Assembly: GCA_019637225.1 (NCBI GenBank)
Contig: JAHBWC010000020.1
Coordinates: 1-64,000, forward strand
Origin: Labilithrix sp.
Lineage (GTDB): Bacteria > Myxococcota_A > Polyangia > Polyangiales > Polyangiaceae
Reading direction: 5' to 3'
Length of the DNA: 64,000 nucleotides
Shown: positions 53,601 through 63,173 of the stretch, one piece after another
Layout: every line of letters starts with the position of its first letter
Numbering within the stretch: the first letter of the stretch is position 1
Program-made: the position numbers and the translations under genes
Notes under the pieces: generated by a model
What the model was told of the DNA's origin: nothing
Database searches by the model: none
What the model saw: the letters and a program-made list of their open reading frames with translations, nothing else

Positions 53601-55964
53601 ATGAAGCTCGCGTGGTTGGTCTTGGTCCTTGGGTTGGTGCTGGTGGGCTGCTCCGGCTCCTCGGACCCAGTGATCCCGCCGACCGCGAGCATCACCGTCA
53701 CTGCCTCTCCGTCGCTTCCCGTCGAGGGGCAGCCGGTCACCTTGACGGCCACCGTGACGCCACCGGATCTGGACCTGTCGAAGACCGGGGCGACGGTGGA
53801 GTTCCTGGCCGCGACGTCGCTCGGCACCGCGACCCTGAACGCCGACTACCATGCGACCTTGTCGATTCTGCTGTCGCCCGGCGCGCACAGCATCACGGCG
53901 ACCTTCGGTGAGGCCACGTCGCCCGCCGTCGACGTTTCGGTGCTTGCCGCCACGACGACGACGACGCAAACGTCGCTGGATCGGTCGTCCCCGACGCAGG
54001 ACGTGACCTTCACGGCGACGGTGGCGGGCGTGAGCGTGTCGGAGACGCCGACGGGCACGGTGACGTTCGTGGTGGACAACATCAACCAGGCGCCCGTGAC
54101 GCTGGACGGCGGCACGGCGACGTTCTCCACGTCGGCGCTGGCACCCGGCGCTCACGTCATCGGCGCGATCTACAGCGGGGACGGCAGCTTCGCCACCAGC
54201 AGCGCCTCGGCGCTGTCGCAGACCGTGCGATCGAAGGCGCTCAGCGCGATCAGCCTGCAGTCCTCGGGCAATCCCGTCACCGGCCAGGAGCTGACCTTCC
54301 GCGCAACCGTGACCGCGGCCGACTCCAGCTTGACCCGAACCCCCAGCGGGACGGTCACCTTCTCGATCAACGGCACGGAGCATCCACCGGCGGTCACGCT
54401 CGTCAACGGAGTCGCGACCTTCTCCACCTCGGCGCTCTCGAGCAGCGGGTCGCCCCACACCATCGGGGCGACCTACGATGGGGACACGATCTTCGGCACG
54501 AGCGCCGCGGCCATGCAGCAGTCCGTCACGGCCACAACGAGCATCACGAGCCTCGGTCCGTCGTCTGGACCACCCGCTGGCGGCACGACCGTGACCATCA
54601 CCGGGTCCCGTTTCACCGGGGCGACGGCAGTGAGCTTCGGAGCCACGCCGGCGACCAGCTTCACGGTGCAGTCCGACACGTCCATCACAGCGATCGCGCC
54701 GGCAGGAACGGGCATCGTGAACGTCACGGTGACGGCGCCGGGGGGCACCAGCAACGCGGCGAGCTACGGCTACGATCTGGTGCTGACCGGGGCGCACACC
54801 TTCGACACGGGCACCGGACGGCTGGACGGCGCGACGGTGCCGGCAGGGAGCACCTTCAGCGGCGGGATCTGGCACCTGACCACCGGCCTGGAACTCGGCG
54901 TGGGCGCGACGCTGACGGTAAGCGGGACCGCGCCGTTCATCGTCGACGCCGCGGATCGGGTGAACGTCGACGGGACGATCGAGGCCTCCGCCGGCGGCAA
55001 CGGCCGCTCGATCAAGCTCGACGCGGCGACCACGCTCTCGGTGTCCGGCACCATTCGCTGCCGCGGCGGCGCGGGCAGCGTTGGAATCGGAGGGAACGGC
55101 AACGCGGGCGGCAGCGGCGGCGCCGTCGAGCTCACGGCAGCGACCACACTTTCGGTCAGCGGCACGATCGACTGCAGCGGCGGCGCGGGTGGCGCGGGCG
55201 CCTCGGCCGCGATCCAGGGAGGCTCGGGCAGCGACGGCGGCGCGGGCGGCGCGGGCGGATCCATCGTCCTCAACGGCGGTTCGCCGCCGATCGTAACGGG
55301 GTCGCTCCTCGTGAACGCGGGGCACGGGGGGGACGGAGGGGACGGGGGTGCTGGCCTTGTCGCGGGCGATGGAGGTCTCGGTGGCCGAGGAGGGGCCGGC
55401 GGCAACACGGGTACTGGCGGCACCCCGGGCGGCAGCAACGGGGGTACGGGCGGCAAGGGGGGCCACGGAGGGGTCGGCGGCAGCGAGGGTGGCCACGGGG
55501 GTGCGGGCGGCGCTGGAGGCATGGGGGGCGTCGCGGGCGCCGCTGGCTCCCACGGCCATGGGGGCGTTGGCGGCAACGGGGGAGCCGGCGGCGACGGGAG
55601 CGTCGGCAACGCCGGCCACGGGGGGGCCGGCGGCGCCGGCGGCAACGGGAGCGTCGGCAACGGCGGCAACGGGGGGGCCGGCGGCCCCGGCGGTCGCGGA
55701 GGTACCAACGGCCATGGAGGATCAGGCGGCCGTGGGGGGGCCGGCGGCAACGCCGACAACGGCAATGGCGGCAACGGGGGGGCCGGGGCTCGCGGCGGCG
55801 AGGGCGGCGTGATCTACGGCAACGGCGGCAATGGCGGCAACGGCGGCAATGGCGGCAACGGAGGGCTCACCGGCTTCGGCGGCGCGGGCGGCCCGGGCGG
55901 CCGCGGCGGCCCCGCCACCAATGGCATCAACGGCACCGTGGGCTCTAGCGGAAACAACGGGTGA
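53601..55964 (+). CDS. Lipoprotein with bacterial Ig-like domains, IPT/TIG domain and PGRS-like Gly-rich tail
   Basis: About 787 residues. Signal peptide [17 protein letters not shown] with lipobox LVGC; GGAGG lies 8 bases before ATG 53601 (ATG 53586 is weaker). Residues about 25-305 are three Ig-like (Big_3/Big_5) repeats with [20 protein letters not shown]-type strands and YSGDGSF/YDGDTIF loops. An IPT/TIG domain follows ([27 protein letters not shown]). From about 395 come parallel beta-helix-like turns ([13 protein letters not shown]), and the last 230 residues are GGxGG/NGG repeats like PE_PGRS proteins. It is probably a long surface adhesin or matrix protein. Composition and the toxin remnant upstream suggest foreign origin. 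Confidence 0.8.
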   Translation: MKLAWLVLVLGLVLVGCSGSSDPVIPPTASITVTASPSLPVEGQPVTLTATVTPPDLDLSKTGATVEFLAATSLGTATLNADYHATLSILLSPGAHSITATFGEATSPAVDVSVLAATTTTTQTSLDRSSPTQDVTFTATVAGVSVSETPTGTVTFVVDNINQAPVTLDGGTATFSTSALAPGAHVIGAIYSGDGSFATSSASALSQTVRSKALSAISLQSSGNPVTGQELTFRATVTAADSSLTRTPSGTVTFSINGTEHPPAVTLVNGVATFSTSALSSSGSPHTIGATYDGDTIFGTSAAAMQQSVTATTSITSLGPSSGPPAGGTTVTITGSRFTGATAVSFGATPATSFTVQSDTSITAIAPAGTGIVNVTVTAPGGTSNAASYGYDLVLTGAHTFDTGTGRLDGATVPAGSTFSGGIWHLTTGLELGVGATLTVSGTAPFIVDAADRVNVDGTIEASAGGNGRSIKLDAATTLSVSGTIRCRGGAGSVGIGGNGNAGGSGGAVELTAATTLSVSGTIDCSGGAGGAGASAAIQGGSGSDGGAGGAGGSIVLNGGSPPIVTGSLLVNAGHGGDGGDGGAGLVAGDGGLGGRGGAGGNTGTGGTPGGSNGGTGGKGGHGGVGGSEGGHGGAGGAGGMGGVAGAAGSHGHGGVGGNGGAGGDGSVGNAGHGGAGGAGGNGSVGNGGNGGAGGPGGRGGTNGHGGSGGRGGAGGNADNGNGGNGGAGARGGEGGVIYGNGGNGGNGGNGGNGGLTGFGGAGGPGGRGGPATNGINGTVGSSGNNG
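55330..55960 (+). repeat. Gly-coding GGNGG-type DNA repeats
   Basis: About 630 bases of imperfect GGCGGCAACGGGGG and GGCGGCGCGGGC units encode the Gly-rich tail. Such repeats are prone to slippage and may be collapsed in assemblies. Confidence 0.85.
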
Positions 55965-56152
55965 CGCGCCAGTCGGCGTCGGGCGCTCGCGTTGGAGGGG
56001 CGCCGACGACGTGGCTCGGGGCGCGGTGCGTCGTCGGGGAGGGGAGCGTGGGAGATCTCCGTCGCGTGCGTCCTCCTTGGAGAATCCGCCCGCCCGGGCG
56101 CGATCCGGGAGATCGCCGATAGCTCTTCCACGCGGACGCCGTTTGGACCACG

Positions 56153-56989
56153 ATGGCGGCTGCCATGACGAGGGAACCCGACGACGCGAGGGGCGGCGCG
56201 CGCGGAGAGGGCGCGGGCACGCCGGGCCTTGGCGCAGGCACGCCGGGCCTTGGCGCGGGCGCGTCTGGCCGAAGCGTGGCGGTGCTCGGCGCGGCGGACG
56301 CCGGCCGTCCGGTCGCGGGCAGCGAGGCGCCCGAGTGGAGCGAGCTCGCGTTCCCGAAGGAAGCCGACACGCTCACCACGCACGAGGCGCCGGTCCTCTC
56401 GCGACGCGACACGATGCCGGCGCCTCCGATCGAAGCCGCGCCGCCGTCGTCCGATGCGCTCGACGACGACGACATCCTCGACGACGAGCTCGACGACGAC
56501 ACCCAGACGCAGGTCGAGCCCTTCGAGCCGTCGGACGAGCCGACGAGCCCGACGCTCTCGCTCGAGAACCGTAGCGACTCGGCCCGCGAGGTCTATCGCC
56601 TCTTTCTCGCGAGCGACTACGCGCCCGCCCTCGCGCTCGCCAACGAGCTCATCGCGCAGGGCGACAGCGATCCGATGCTCGTGACGATCGCGCGCGAGTG
56701 CCGCTCGAGCGTCGCCGCGCTCTCCTCGGCCCCGCCGGCGTCGCTCCTCCACGACGGAGCCCCGCGTCCGCCGCCGCCTCCCGCGCGGAGCGACCCGCGC
56801 TCCCTGCTCCGGCCGCCGAGCCCGCCCGTCCGACCGCAGCGCGGCGCCTCCCTCGCCAAGGGGATGTTCGACGCCAGGATGACAATCGAGGAGGTCGCGT
56901 CGATGACCGGCGCGCCGGTCGAGCAGGTCCTCGGGCTCCTCGAACGCTTCGTGACGATGGGCGTCCTGCCCGCGCGCCCTCCGCGCTGA
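56153..56989 (+). CDS. Unknown protein with conserved helical module
   Basis: 278 residues. Residues 10-40 hold a repeated GAGTPGLGAGTPGLGAGASG. The acidic middle (DDDDILDDELDDDTQTQVEP) is disordered. Two conserved-looking helices follow: SAREVYRLFLASDYAPALALANELIAQGDSDPML (TPR-like) at about 140-175, and GMFDARMTIEEVASMTGAPVEQVLGLLERFV at about 235-268 (helix-turn-helix-like). No signal peptide. Similar domain pairs occur near Ser/Thr kinases and sigma-54 regulators in myxobacteria, so a signalling role is plausible; no family name can be given. Start ATG 56153; ATG 56165 also possible. Confidence 0.6.
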   Translation: MAAAMTREPDDARGGARGEGAGTPGLGAGTPGLGAGASGRSVAVLGAADAGRPVAGSEAPEWSELAFPKEADTLTTHEAPVLSRRDTMPAPPIEAAPPSSDALDDDDILDDELDDDTQTQVEPFEPSDEPTSPTLSLENRSDSAREVYRLFLASDYAPALALANELIAQGDSDPMLVTIARECRSSVAALSSAPPASLLHDGAPRPPPPPARSDPRSLLRPPSPPVRPQRGASLAKGMFDARMTIEEVASMTGAPVEQVLGLLERFVTMGVLPARPPR

Positions 56990-57008
56990 GCACCTCTCCC
57001 CGCCGCGC

Positions 57009-57929
57009 TCACCGGATGACGAGCGCGTGGCTCGCGAAAGCGACGCCGCCGCGCGCGTCGCGGAGGACGACGAACAGGTGCGCGCTCCCTGCCGCGCGAG
57101 GCGCGGTCCACGTGTTGGTGGTCGACGTCTCGAGCTCGTCCTCCGCGCGACCCGTGCGATCGCTCTCGAACGTCCCCGCCGTCGCGAACCACGAGACGCG
57201 CATCGTCTCGCGCCGCTCGACCACGGCGCGGCTCGCGAGATCGTAGACCACGTACCGCTCCGCCGCCTCGGCCGGCCAGCTCGCGCGCAGCGTGACCGTC
57301 GCGCCCGCCGGGATCGCGTCGAGCGCGACGGGAGCCCCGCCCAGCGTCGCCTCGAGCGGCTCGAGCTCGGGGTTCGCGTTCGCGACATAACGTCGGGAGA
57401 AGTCCGTCGTGACGTCCGCGGACGCGTTGGCGAGGGCGCAGCCGACCCGCTGGAGCCCGAAGGCGACCGAGGTCGCTCCGCGATCGAAGACCGTCACGCG
57501 GACCGGCTGGTAGTAGCCGCCCGTCACGTCGGGATCGCGCGGGCGCAGCTCCGCCGCCGCGACCTGCGGACCGAAGAGCGCGCAGGCGTCGCCCGGAATC
57601 GCCGCCGACGCCGCCGCCGCCCCCTCGACGATCGGCCTGACGCCGTCGCCGAGGCACGCCGCGCTCGCGGCGCCGTTCTCCGTGAGGAGCTTCGGCGTCG
57701 CGCAGAGCGCCCAGCTCGCGATCGGCTCCGCGACCGGCCCGTCGGGGGTCGCCACGAGCAAGGACCACGAGACGACCTCGCCCGGCTTCGCCTCCGGCGG
57801 ATCGCCGCGCACCGCGAGCACCTGCGTCCGCGTGACGAGCGACTCGCGATCGCCGAAATCCGGGCGGCAAGCGAACGGCGCGCCTCCGAGCACGACGACG
57901 AGCGAAAGCGCGCGAAGCGAGCGGTGCAT
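57009..57929 (-). CDS. Unknown lipoprotein ending the uptake operon
   Basis: 306 residues. From ATG 57929: signal MHRSLRALSLVVVLGGAPF with lipobox FAC (Cys21). The mature protein looks beta-rich with four Cys (ALCATPK, ASAACLG, DACALFG, VGCALAN) that can form two disulphides, and a C-terminal Ig-like part (TVTLRASWPAEAAERYVVYDL, SAHLFVVLRDARGGVAFASHALVI). Family not recognised. The start region has been tandemly copied (see the 57,901-58,054 repeat), giving extra start-like blocks upstream. It is the last gene of the minus-strand run; the stop lies 20 bases from the convergent gene at 56,153-56,989. Confidence 0.7.
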   Translation of the reverse strand: MHRSLRALSLVVVLGGAPFACRPDFGDRESLVTRTQVLAVRGDPPEAKPGEVVSWSLLVATPDGPVAEPIASWALCATPKLLTENGAASAACLGDGVRPIVEGAAAASAAIPGDACALFGPQVAAAELRPRDPDVTGGYYQPVRVTVFDRGATSVAFGLQRVGCALANASADVTTDFSRRYVANANPELEPLEATLGGAPVALDAIPAGATVTLRASWPAEAAERYVVYDLASRAVVERRETMRVSWFATAGTFESDRTGRAEDELETSTTNTWTAPRAAGSAHLFVVLRDARGGVAFASHALVIR

Positions 57930-58054
57930 CACAGCTCGAGCCTCCCGACGAGCGAAAGCGCGGGAAGCGAGCGTTGCATCACAGCTCGAGCCTCCCGACG
58001 AGCGCGAGCGAGCGCGCGAAGCGAGCGGTGCATCACAGCTCGAGCCTCCCGCCG
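57901..58054. repeat. Three tandem 50/50/54-base copies spanning a gene junction
   Basis: Units at 57901-57950, 57951-58000 and 58001-58054 differ by a few bases. On the minus strand each unit carries the end of the TonB-receptor gene (GGGAGGCTCGAGCTG, coding RLEL), the coupled TGATG, and the start of the lipoprotein signal (ATGCACCGCTCGCTTCGCG). The receptor uses the outermost copy for its stop (58033-58035) and the lipoprotein uses the innermost copy for its start. Confidence 0.92.
57929..58033 (-). CDS. Duplication-born 34-residue leader ORF
   Basis: Within the tandem repeat, ATG 58033 overlaps the receptor stop (TGATG), the frame reads MHRSLRALARARREARAV then MQRSLPALSLVGRLEL, and its TGA (57931-57929) overlaps the lipoprotein ATG. 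So the ORF is chained between two genes by TGATG at both ends. It has no known family, and no evidence exists that the peptide is useful; it may pass ribosomes from the receptor to the lipoprotein gene. Confidence 0.35.
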   Translation of the reverse strand: MHRSLRALARARREARAVMQRSLPALSLVGRLEL

Positions 58055-60741
58055 ACGACGGCGATGAAGGGGAGGCCGGTGATGATCCCGCGCCGGCGGA
58101 AGTCGGCCGAGTAAGCGATCTCCTCGGCGTTGTCCCGGTTCGTCACGTTCTGGAGATCGGCGAAGACGAGCGCGCGCACGCCGCGTCCGAGCACGAAGGT
58201 GCGATCGACGCGGAGATCGAGCTGCCAGAACGACGGAATGCGCGTGGTGCTCTGTGGCCCGAAGACCGGATCGAACCGGTCCGAGCGCGCGTCGTAGACG
58301 CTGCCGATGACGGGCGTGCGCGGATTGCCGCTCGCGTAGCGGAAGCGCGCGCCGACGCTCCAGCTGCCGATCTCCTGGCTCGCGACGAGCGAGAGCACGT
58401 GCGGCTGATCGAAATCGAACGGTCGCCACTCTTCGTCGCCCTCGAAGCGCCGCTCGCTCTTGCTGATGGCGTAGGAGGCCCAGCCGAAGAAGCCTCGCCA
58501 GAGCTCCTGGCGGAGGAGGAGCTGCACGCCGTAGCTGCGGCCCTCACCGTTCTGCGTGAGCGAGCGCGCGCGCAGCGGGTTCGCGAGCCGGCTTCGCACG
58601 ACGAGGTCCTTCATGCGCTTGTCGAAGGCGACGACGTCGACCGTGAGCGAGTCGGTGACGCGCAAGGACTCGCCGGCGGTGATGTGGGTCGAGCGCGAGA
58701 GCCCGAGCTCCGGTGTCCCGAACACGGCCGAGAGGTCCTCCGGCTCCGGCGGCTGGTGGTAGTTGCCGTACGCGGTCGTGAGCGCGAGCCGGCGCGTCAC
58801 GTCCCACCGCGCCGACGCGCGCGGCGCGACCGTCGTCTCCATCCGCGAGAAGCCGATGGGCGGGACGTTGCCGGCGGGAGGGAGGCTCTTGCTCCCCTCG
58901 ATGACGAAGGCGTCGAAGCGCACGCCCGGCGTCAAGGTCACGGGGCCGACGCGGACGTCGGCGTAGGCGTGCGGTCCGACGTCGAGGATGTGCGTCTTCC
59001 ACCGATCGACGGCGTACTCGTCGCCGGCGGGCTGTCCGAAGACCGCGACGTCACCCTCGCGCGGCGGCAGCGTGAGCGAGCCCTCACGCGAGACGCTCGA
59101 CGCGGTGCCGAGGGCATCCATTCCCGTGACGAGCACGACGCGCGATCCGAGCTTCGAGCGCAGCGAAGCACGGAGGCCGTAGCGGTCGGAGTCGACCTCG
59201 AGCCGCGTCGGGTTCGCGCCGAAGCGCTGCACGAGCGAGCTCGCGTCGTGACCGACGAACGGCGTGACGATCGCCGTGTCGCCGTCGTCGGTCGTGTTGG
59301 TGTAGCGCGCGTAGGCCCGCCAGAAGCCGGAGCGCGTGGCCTCGACGCGGCGCTTCGCCGGATCGGGCGACGGGACGGTGCGGTCGAGCGCGTCCGACGA
59401 GACGAGGACGACCGTGTCGAGGCTCTCGCGCTTGCGGAGATCGATGGTGGCCTTGAGCTGCGCGTCGCGGTAGCGCGGGATCGGGAAGAAGTCGCCGATG
59501 TCGGACGCGCCGCCGGTCGACGACGGGCTCGCCGCCGCGAGGACGCGATCGAGCCAGCTGTAGCGGAACGCGCTCCCGACCCGGACGCGCTCGCCGATCT
59601 GGGTCGACGCGAAGGCCGAGCCGTCGAGCGTGTCGGCCCCGACGTACCCGTGCGTGCCGCGCGGGAGGCTCCGGGTCTCGACGCGTACGAGGCCGCCGAG
59701 CCCGCGTCCGTACTCCGCGCCGAAGGCGCCGGGGACGAGGTCGATGCTCGCGACGAGGTCCGAGTTGATCGTCCCGCGGAGGCCGCTGCCGTGGTAGAGC
59801 GCGGGCAGGTCGACGCCGTCGACGTAGACGCGTGTGTCCCTCGGCGCCGATCCCCAGACGACGATCTGCCCCGAAGCGACGGGCGGACGCGAGACGCCCG
59901 GCAAGTTCTGCACGACCTTGAGGACGTCGCCCTGCGTCCCGGCGACCTTCTTCGCCTGCTCGGCGCGGACCGCGTAGTCGACGATCTCGCGCCGCGCGCG
60001 CGGGCGGCCGCGGATCTCGACCTCGTCGACGCCGTCGGGCGGGGAGGGGCGCGCGGGCGGCGGGAGGACGACGTCGTAGCGGACCCGCGTCGTCTTGCCG
60101 GGCGCGGCCGTCTCGCTGAACCTCGTCGTCGTCCCGTCGGGCGCCTCGACGACGACCGCGTACGTCCCGGCCGGGAGGTCCGGCAGCGAGAAGCGCCCGG
60201 CGGCGTCGGTCGTCGCGCTCTTCACGATCGGCGCGGCGCCGTCCGGCGCAGGCTCGCGGCTCACGGTCACCTTAACGCCGCCGAGCGGCGCGAAGGTCGA
60301 CGCCGCGCGGACCTCGCCTTCCAGCGCCGCGAGCGCCGCGGCCGGAGGCTCCGGCGCGGCGATCACGAAGTCGTAGCGGTAAGTGATCTTCGCCGGCGCC
60401 GGCTTGTCGTCGACCTCGGCCGGCTCGAACTCGAAGCCCGCGGCGGCGGCGGCGGCGGCCGCGTCGAAGTCGGCGCCCGCGCTTTCGGCGACGGAGACGG
60501 CGGTGACCTTGCCCGTCGCACCGATCTCGATCGTGAGGACGACGGACGCCGCGACGCCGGCGGCCTTCTTCGCCGGCGGATACTCCGCCTCGACGAACTT
60601 CACGAGGCGCGGCATCTTCGTGAGCTTCCGCTTCGTGGGCTGCCCGCCGATGTCCGAGCCGCGCTGCTGCGCGAGCGCCGGAGCCGGCGAGCCGGCGAGG
60701 AGCGCCACGGAGACGAACGCGACGAAGCAACGGCCGCGCAT
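58033..60741 (-). CDS. TonB-dependent outer-membrane receptor with fused TonB-type and CarboxypepD_reg domains
   Basis: 902 residues. Signal peptide 1-24 (ALA/QQ). Residues about 43-128 resemble the TonB C-terminal domain: MPRLVKFVEAEYPPAKKAAGVA, then a GKVTAVSVAESAGADFD strand/helix and a YRYDFVI end. Residues 140-235 form a CarboxypepD_reg-like fold (GRFSLPDLPAGTYAVVVEAPD). The plug domain (245-355) has GTQGDVLKVVQNLPGVSRPP and GSAPRDTRVYVDGVDLP; the barrel follows to the end with an aromatic C-terminus GGRLEL. TonB boxes are not evident. A receptor that contains its own TonB-like domain is unusual; it may be a periplasmic stabiliser. Six bases lie between the DUF2135-like stop and this start. 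Confidence 0.9.
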   Translation of the reverse strand: MRGRCFVAFVSVALLAGSPAPALAQQRGSDIGGQPTKRKLTKMPRLVKFVEAEYPPAKKAAGVAASVVLTIEIGATGKVTAVSVAESAGADFDAAAAAAAAGFEFEPAEVDDKPAPAKITYRYDFVIAAPEPPAAALAALEGEVRAASTFAPLGGVKVTVSREPAPDGAAPIVKSATTDAAGRFSLPDLPAGTYAVVVEAPDGTTTRFSETAAPGKTTRVRYDVVLPPPARPSPPDGVDEVEIRGRPRARREIVDYAVRAEQAKKVAGTQGDVLKVVQNLPGVSRPPVASGQIVVWGSAPRDTRVYVDGVDLPALYHGSGLRGTINSDLVASIDLVPGAFGAEYGRGLGGLVRVETRSLPRGTHGYVGADTLDGSAFASTQIGERVRVGSAFRYSWLDRVLAAASPSSTGGASDIGDFFPIPRYRDAQLKATIDLRKRESLDTVVLVSSDALDRTVPSPDPAKRRVEATRSGFWRAYARYTNTTDDGDTAIVTPFVGHDASSLVQRFGANPTRLEVDSDRYGLRASLRSKLGSRVVLVTGMDALGTASSVSREGSLTLPPREGDVAVFGQPAGDEYAVDRWKTHILDVGPHAYADVRVGPVTLTPGVRFDAFVIEGSKSLPPAGNVPPIGFSRMETTVAPRASARWDVTRRLALTTAYGNYHQPPEPEDLSAVFGTPELGLSRSTHITAGESLRVTDSLTVDVVAFDKRMKDLVVRSRLANPLRARSLTQNGEGRSYGVQLLLRQELWRGFFGWASYAISKSERRFEGDEEWRPFDFDQPHVLSLVASQEIGSWSVGARFRYASGNPRTPVIGSVYDARSDRFDPVFGPQSTTRIPSFWQLDLRVDRTFVLGRGVRALVFADLQNVTNRDNAEEIAYSADFRRRGIITGLPFIAVVGGRLEL

Positions 60742-60747
60742 CGAGCC

Positions 60748-61650
60748 TCAGGGCACGTCGAGCTCGAGGGCGAGGACGCCGCCGCCTCGATTGTGCTCGA
60801 AGCGCGCGTCGATCTCGGTCCCGGTGCCCGCGGCGGCGCCGATGCGCGTTCCCTCGAGGAAGGCCTCGACGCGCCACGGCGCGCTTGGCGCGCCGCACAG
60901 CGAGAAGGTGTCGACGCGGACCACGTACCGGCCCGGCTGCGGACGCTCCGTCCACACGACGTTCTCGCCGCGCGCGCCGTCCTGGACGCACATCGCGTTG
61001 GAGTCGCGATCGAGGAAGCCGCCGTCGGTGGGCGCGTTCGGATCGACCGGGCCCGCGCTCGGCGGCGGGCGCTGGTACTCGGTGCGGTTGCGCTTGAAGA
61101 TCTCGACGCCGTTCGGCAGGACGACGTGGAGATCGAGATCCGCCTGGTTCCCCCACGAGAGCGAGATCACGAAGCGTCCCTCCGGCCGGAGGGACGGGCC
61201 GATCGTGAGCGGTCGCGCCGCCTTCGGCCCGAACCTCCCCGCCGCGTCGACGGCCCGGATCACGACCTCGTAGTCGCCGGGCGGGACGCTGCCGGCGAGC
61301 CCCAGCACGGCCTCGAACGTGGGCGACGTCGGCGCCGCCGCCAGCGGGAGCCCCGCGGGCACGATCCAGTAGCCGACGTCCGAAGAGAGGCCGATCGCGA
61401 CGGCCGTTGCGGGGCGCTCGAGATCGCCGGCGCAGGCTTGCGCGACGACGCCCGCGCGCGCGCGCGACACGACGGTGGCCGACAGGACCTTGGGGCCGTC
61501 CTCTCCCGCCGGCATCGCCTTCCGGAAGAACTGCGCTCCGTCGACGCGAAGCATCGCGTCGAGGCCCTCGTCGGCGCGTGTCCCGTCGCACGCCGAGGGC
61601 GCGAGCGACCCGAGCACGAGGAGCGCGAACGCGGTCGCGAGCCGTCGCAT
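60748..61650 (-). CDS. DUF2135-like (YfaP-type) lipoprotein
   Basis: 300 residues. Signal with lipobox PSAC (Cys21). A beta-rich first half (ATVVSRARAGVVAQACAGDLERP, DYEVVIRAVDAAGRFGPKAARPL) precedes a YfaP/DUF2135-like second half: SLSWGNQADLDLHVVLPNGVEIF, GGFLDRDSNAMCVQDGARGENVVWTERPQPGRYVVRVDTFSLCG. The ADLDLHV...GENVxW...PGxYxVxVD pattern is the family hallmark. It couples to the porin by TGATG at 61650 and precedes the TonB receptor by six bases. An extracellular or periplasmic binding role in the uptake system is likely. Confidence 0.8.
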   Translation of the reverse strand: MRRLATAFALLVLGSLAPSACDGTRADEGLDAMLRVDGAQFFRKAMPAGEDGPKVLSATVVSRARAGVVAQACAGDLERPATAVAIGLSSDVGYWIVPAGLPLAAAPTSPTFEAVLGLAGSVPPGDYEVVIRAVDAAGRFGPKAARPLTIGPSLRPEGRFVISLSWGNQADLDLHVVLPNGVEIFKRNRTEYQRPPPSAGPVDPNAPTDGGFLDRDSNAMCVQDGARGENVVWTERPQPGRYVVRVDTFSLCGAPSAPWRVEAFLEGTRIGAAAGTGTEIDARFEHNRGGGVLALELDVP

Positions 61651-63158
61651 CAGAAGCGCACCTCGGCGCGCAGCGTGAAGGAGTCGTCGGCGAGCGTCGT
61701 CGGGCGGCCGGACGTGTCGCGCCCGAGCGCGTTCTGGCGGCGATCGTACTGAGCGACGAGGCGCGCGACGCGCGTGCGCCCGGTCGCGCTGAACGACCAG
61801 GTGGACATCGACGTGTCGCGGGGCACGAGCGCGAAGGGCTCCTGCTCGCGCGCGTCGGCGTCGGGGTCGTAGCGATCGTAGCGCACGCCGACGAGTGCCC
61901 AGCGCGTGATCTCCTGCGAGGCGCCGAGGTAGTAGCCGAGCTGCCGGAGGTCGCGCGTCATCGCGACGGGGTCCGAGACGAAGAGCCCGCGATCGAGGTT
62001 GTTGCCGCGGACGACCTCCGCGCGGAGGTGGAGATCGCCGAGCGTCGGGAGGGTGATCGTCGCGCGGAGGTCCGCGCCGACGGCGAAGCGCTTGAAGCTC
62101 TCGGATGGCGTCGCCGGAGAGCCGGGGATGACCTGGATCTCGGTCGTGTTGTCGACGATGCCGTCGGCGTTCGAGTCCTGCCACTGCATCAGGTCCTTCG
62201 TCGCCGCCGTGCCTCGGTGGAAGCCGCGGCCGCTCACGCCGGAGAGCCCGCCGTCGACGCGGATGCGCTCGGTCACGGCCGTCGCGCCGCCGATGCGGAA
62301 GACGAGGTCCTTGCTCTCGTTCGGGTCGCGGCCCGGAAACGTGCGCTCGCCGATCGGATCGCCGTTCATGATCGCGAAGGCGTAGCGGAGGAAGCGGTAG
62401 CCGCCGAGGACGCGCAGTCCGAGATCGAACGACTGCGGGAACATCGCGGCCGACATCGTCGCGCGCTCGAGCCACGGCCTCTCGCGCTCGGACTCGGGCA
62501 CCTCGAAGCCGAAGGGCGTGCGGAAGAGCCCCGCGGTCACCATGAACCAGGGCGCGTCGTGGTCTCGCGCATCGCTCTTTTCGCGCGGGGCATCCCAGCT
62601 GACGCGCGGAGGGGACGGATCGTGGGCCCAGGGCGTCCGCGGGTAGGCGCGGCTCGCGGGCCACTTGAACGAGGCCTCGGCGTTGATGGGGCGGAGCTGC
62701 GGGCCGTTCAGCGTGTTCGCGTCGACCTCGAACGCGCCGTGGAAGAGCCCGTAGTCGCGCTCGGCGCGGAGGCGCGCGCGGCGGAGGAGGAACCGGTCCT
62801 CGTTCAGCGGCTGTCCGTCCTGCGTGACCTCGTCCTGCGACGACTGCCGGAAGACCACCCAGTCCATGTGGACGTAGCCGGAGAGGACGAGCGGGGCTTC
62901 GCGACGCTCGGCCGCCTCGTTCTCGAGGCGCGCGACCCGCGCCTCGAGGTCCGCGCGCGAGGTGTCGGCGAGCGGCGTGGCGACGGCTCCGGGAGCGCCG
63001 GACGGAGCGGTGTCCGCCGGCGCCTCGGCGCTCGAAGTGCGTTCTGGCGCTGCCGGCTCGGCTCTCGCGGTCGCGCCGGCGAGGAGGCAAGCCAAGGCGG
63101 CGGCGTGGCTCGATCCCCTCGCGATCGCGGGCACGAGACGCACTCTACAGCATGCCAC
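61650..63158 (-). CDS. O/P-type outer-membrane porin
   Basis: About 502 residues. Signal peptide (AALACLLAGATARA), a linker with a short coiled coil (DLEARVARLENEAAERRE, residues about 68-85), then a 16-strand-like barrel: LVLSGYVHMDWVVFRQ, FLLRRARLRAERDYGLFHGAFEVD, ITAGLFRTPFGFEVPESER-like (VTAGLFRTPFGFEVPESE), and a C-terminal LRAEVRF. The features match phosphate-selective porin O/P (OprO/OprP) relatives, where Arg/Lys-rich loops select anions. GTG 63158 begins the frame; GTG codons at residues 6 and 9 are alternatives. Next gene overlaps by TGATG. Confidence 0.88.
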   Translation of the reverse strand: MACCRVRLVPAIARGSSHAAALACLLAGATARAEPAAPERTSSAEAPADTAPSGAPGAVATPLADTSRADLEARVARLENEAAERREAPLVLSGYVHMDWVVFRQSSQDEVTQDGQPLNEDRFLLRRARLRAERDYGLFHGAFEVDANTLNGPQLRPINAEASFKWPASRAYPRTPWAHDPSPPRVSWDAPREKSDARDHDAPWFMVTAGLFRTPFGFEVPESERERPWLERATMSAAMFPQSFDLGLRVLGGYRFLRYAFAIMNGDPIGERTFPGRDPNESKDLVFRIGGATAVTERIRVDGGLSGVSGRGFHRGTAATKDLMQWQDSNADGIVDNTTEIQVIPGSPATPSESFKRFAVGADLRATITLPTLGDLHLRAEVVRGNNLDRGLFVSDPVAMTRDLRQLGYYLGASQEITRWALVGVRYDRYDPDADAREQEPFALVPRDTSMSTWSFSATGRTRVARLVAQYDRRQNALGRDTSGRPTTLADDSFTLRAEVRF

Positions 63159-63173
63159 CGTCGTTTTGCGCGG

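Noticed and set aside
57682-61752. 1356-codon plus frame
   Set aside because: Antisense to the TonB receptor and neighbours; low-complexity Arg/Asp/Ala only.
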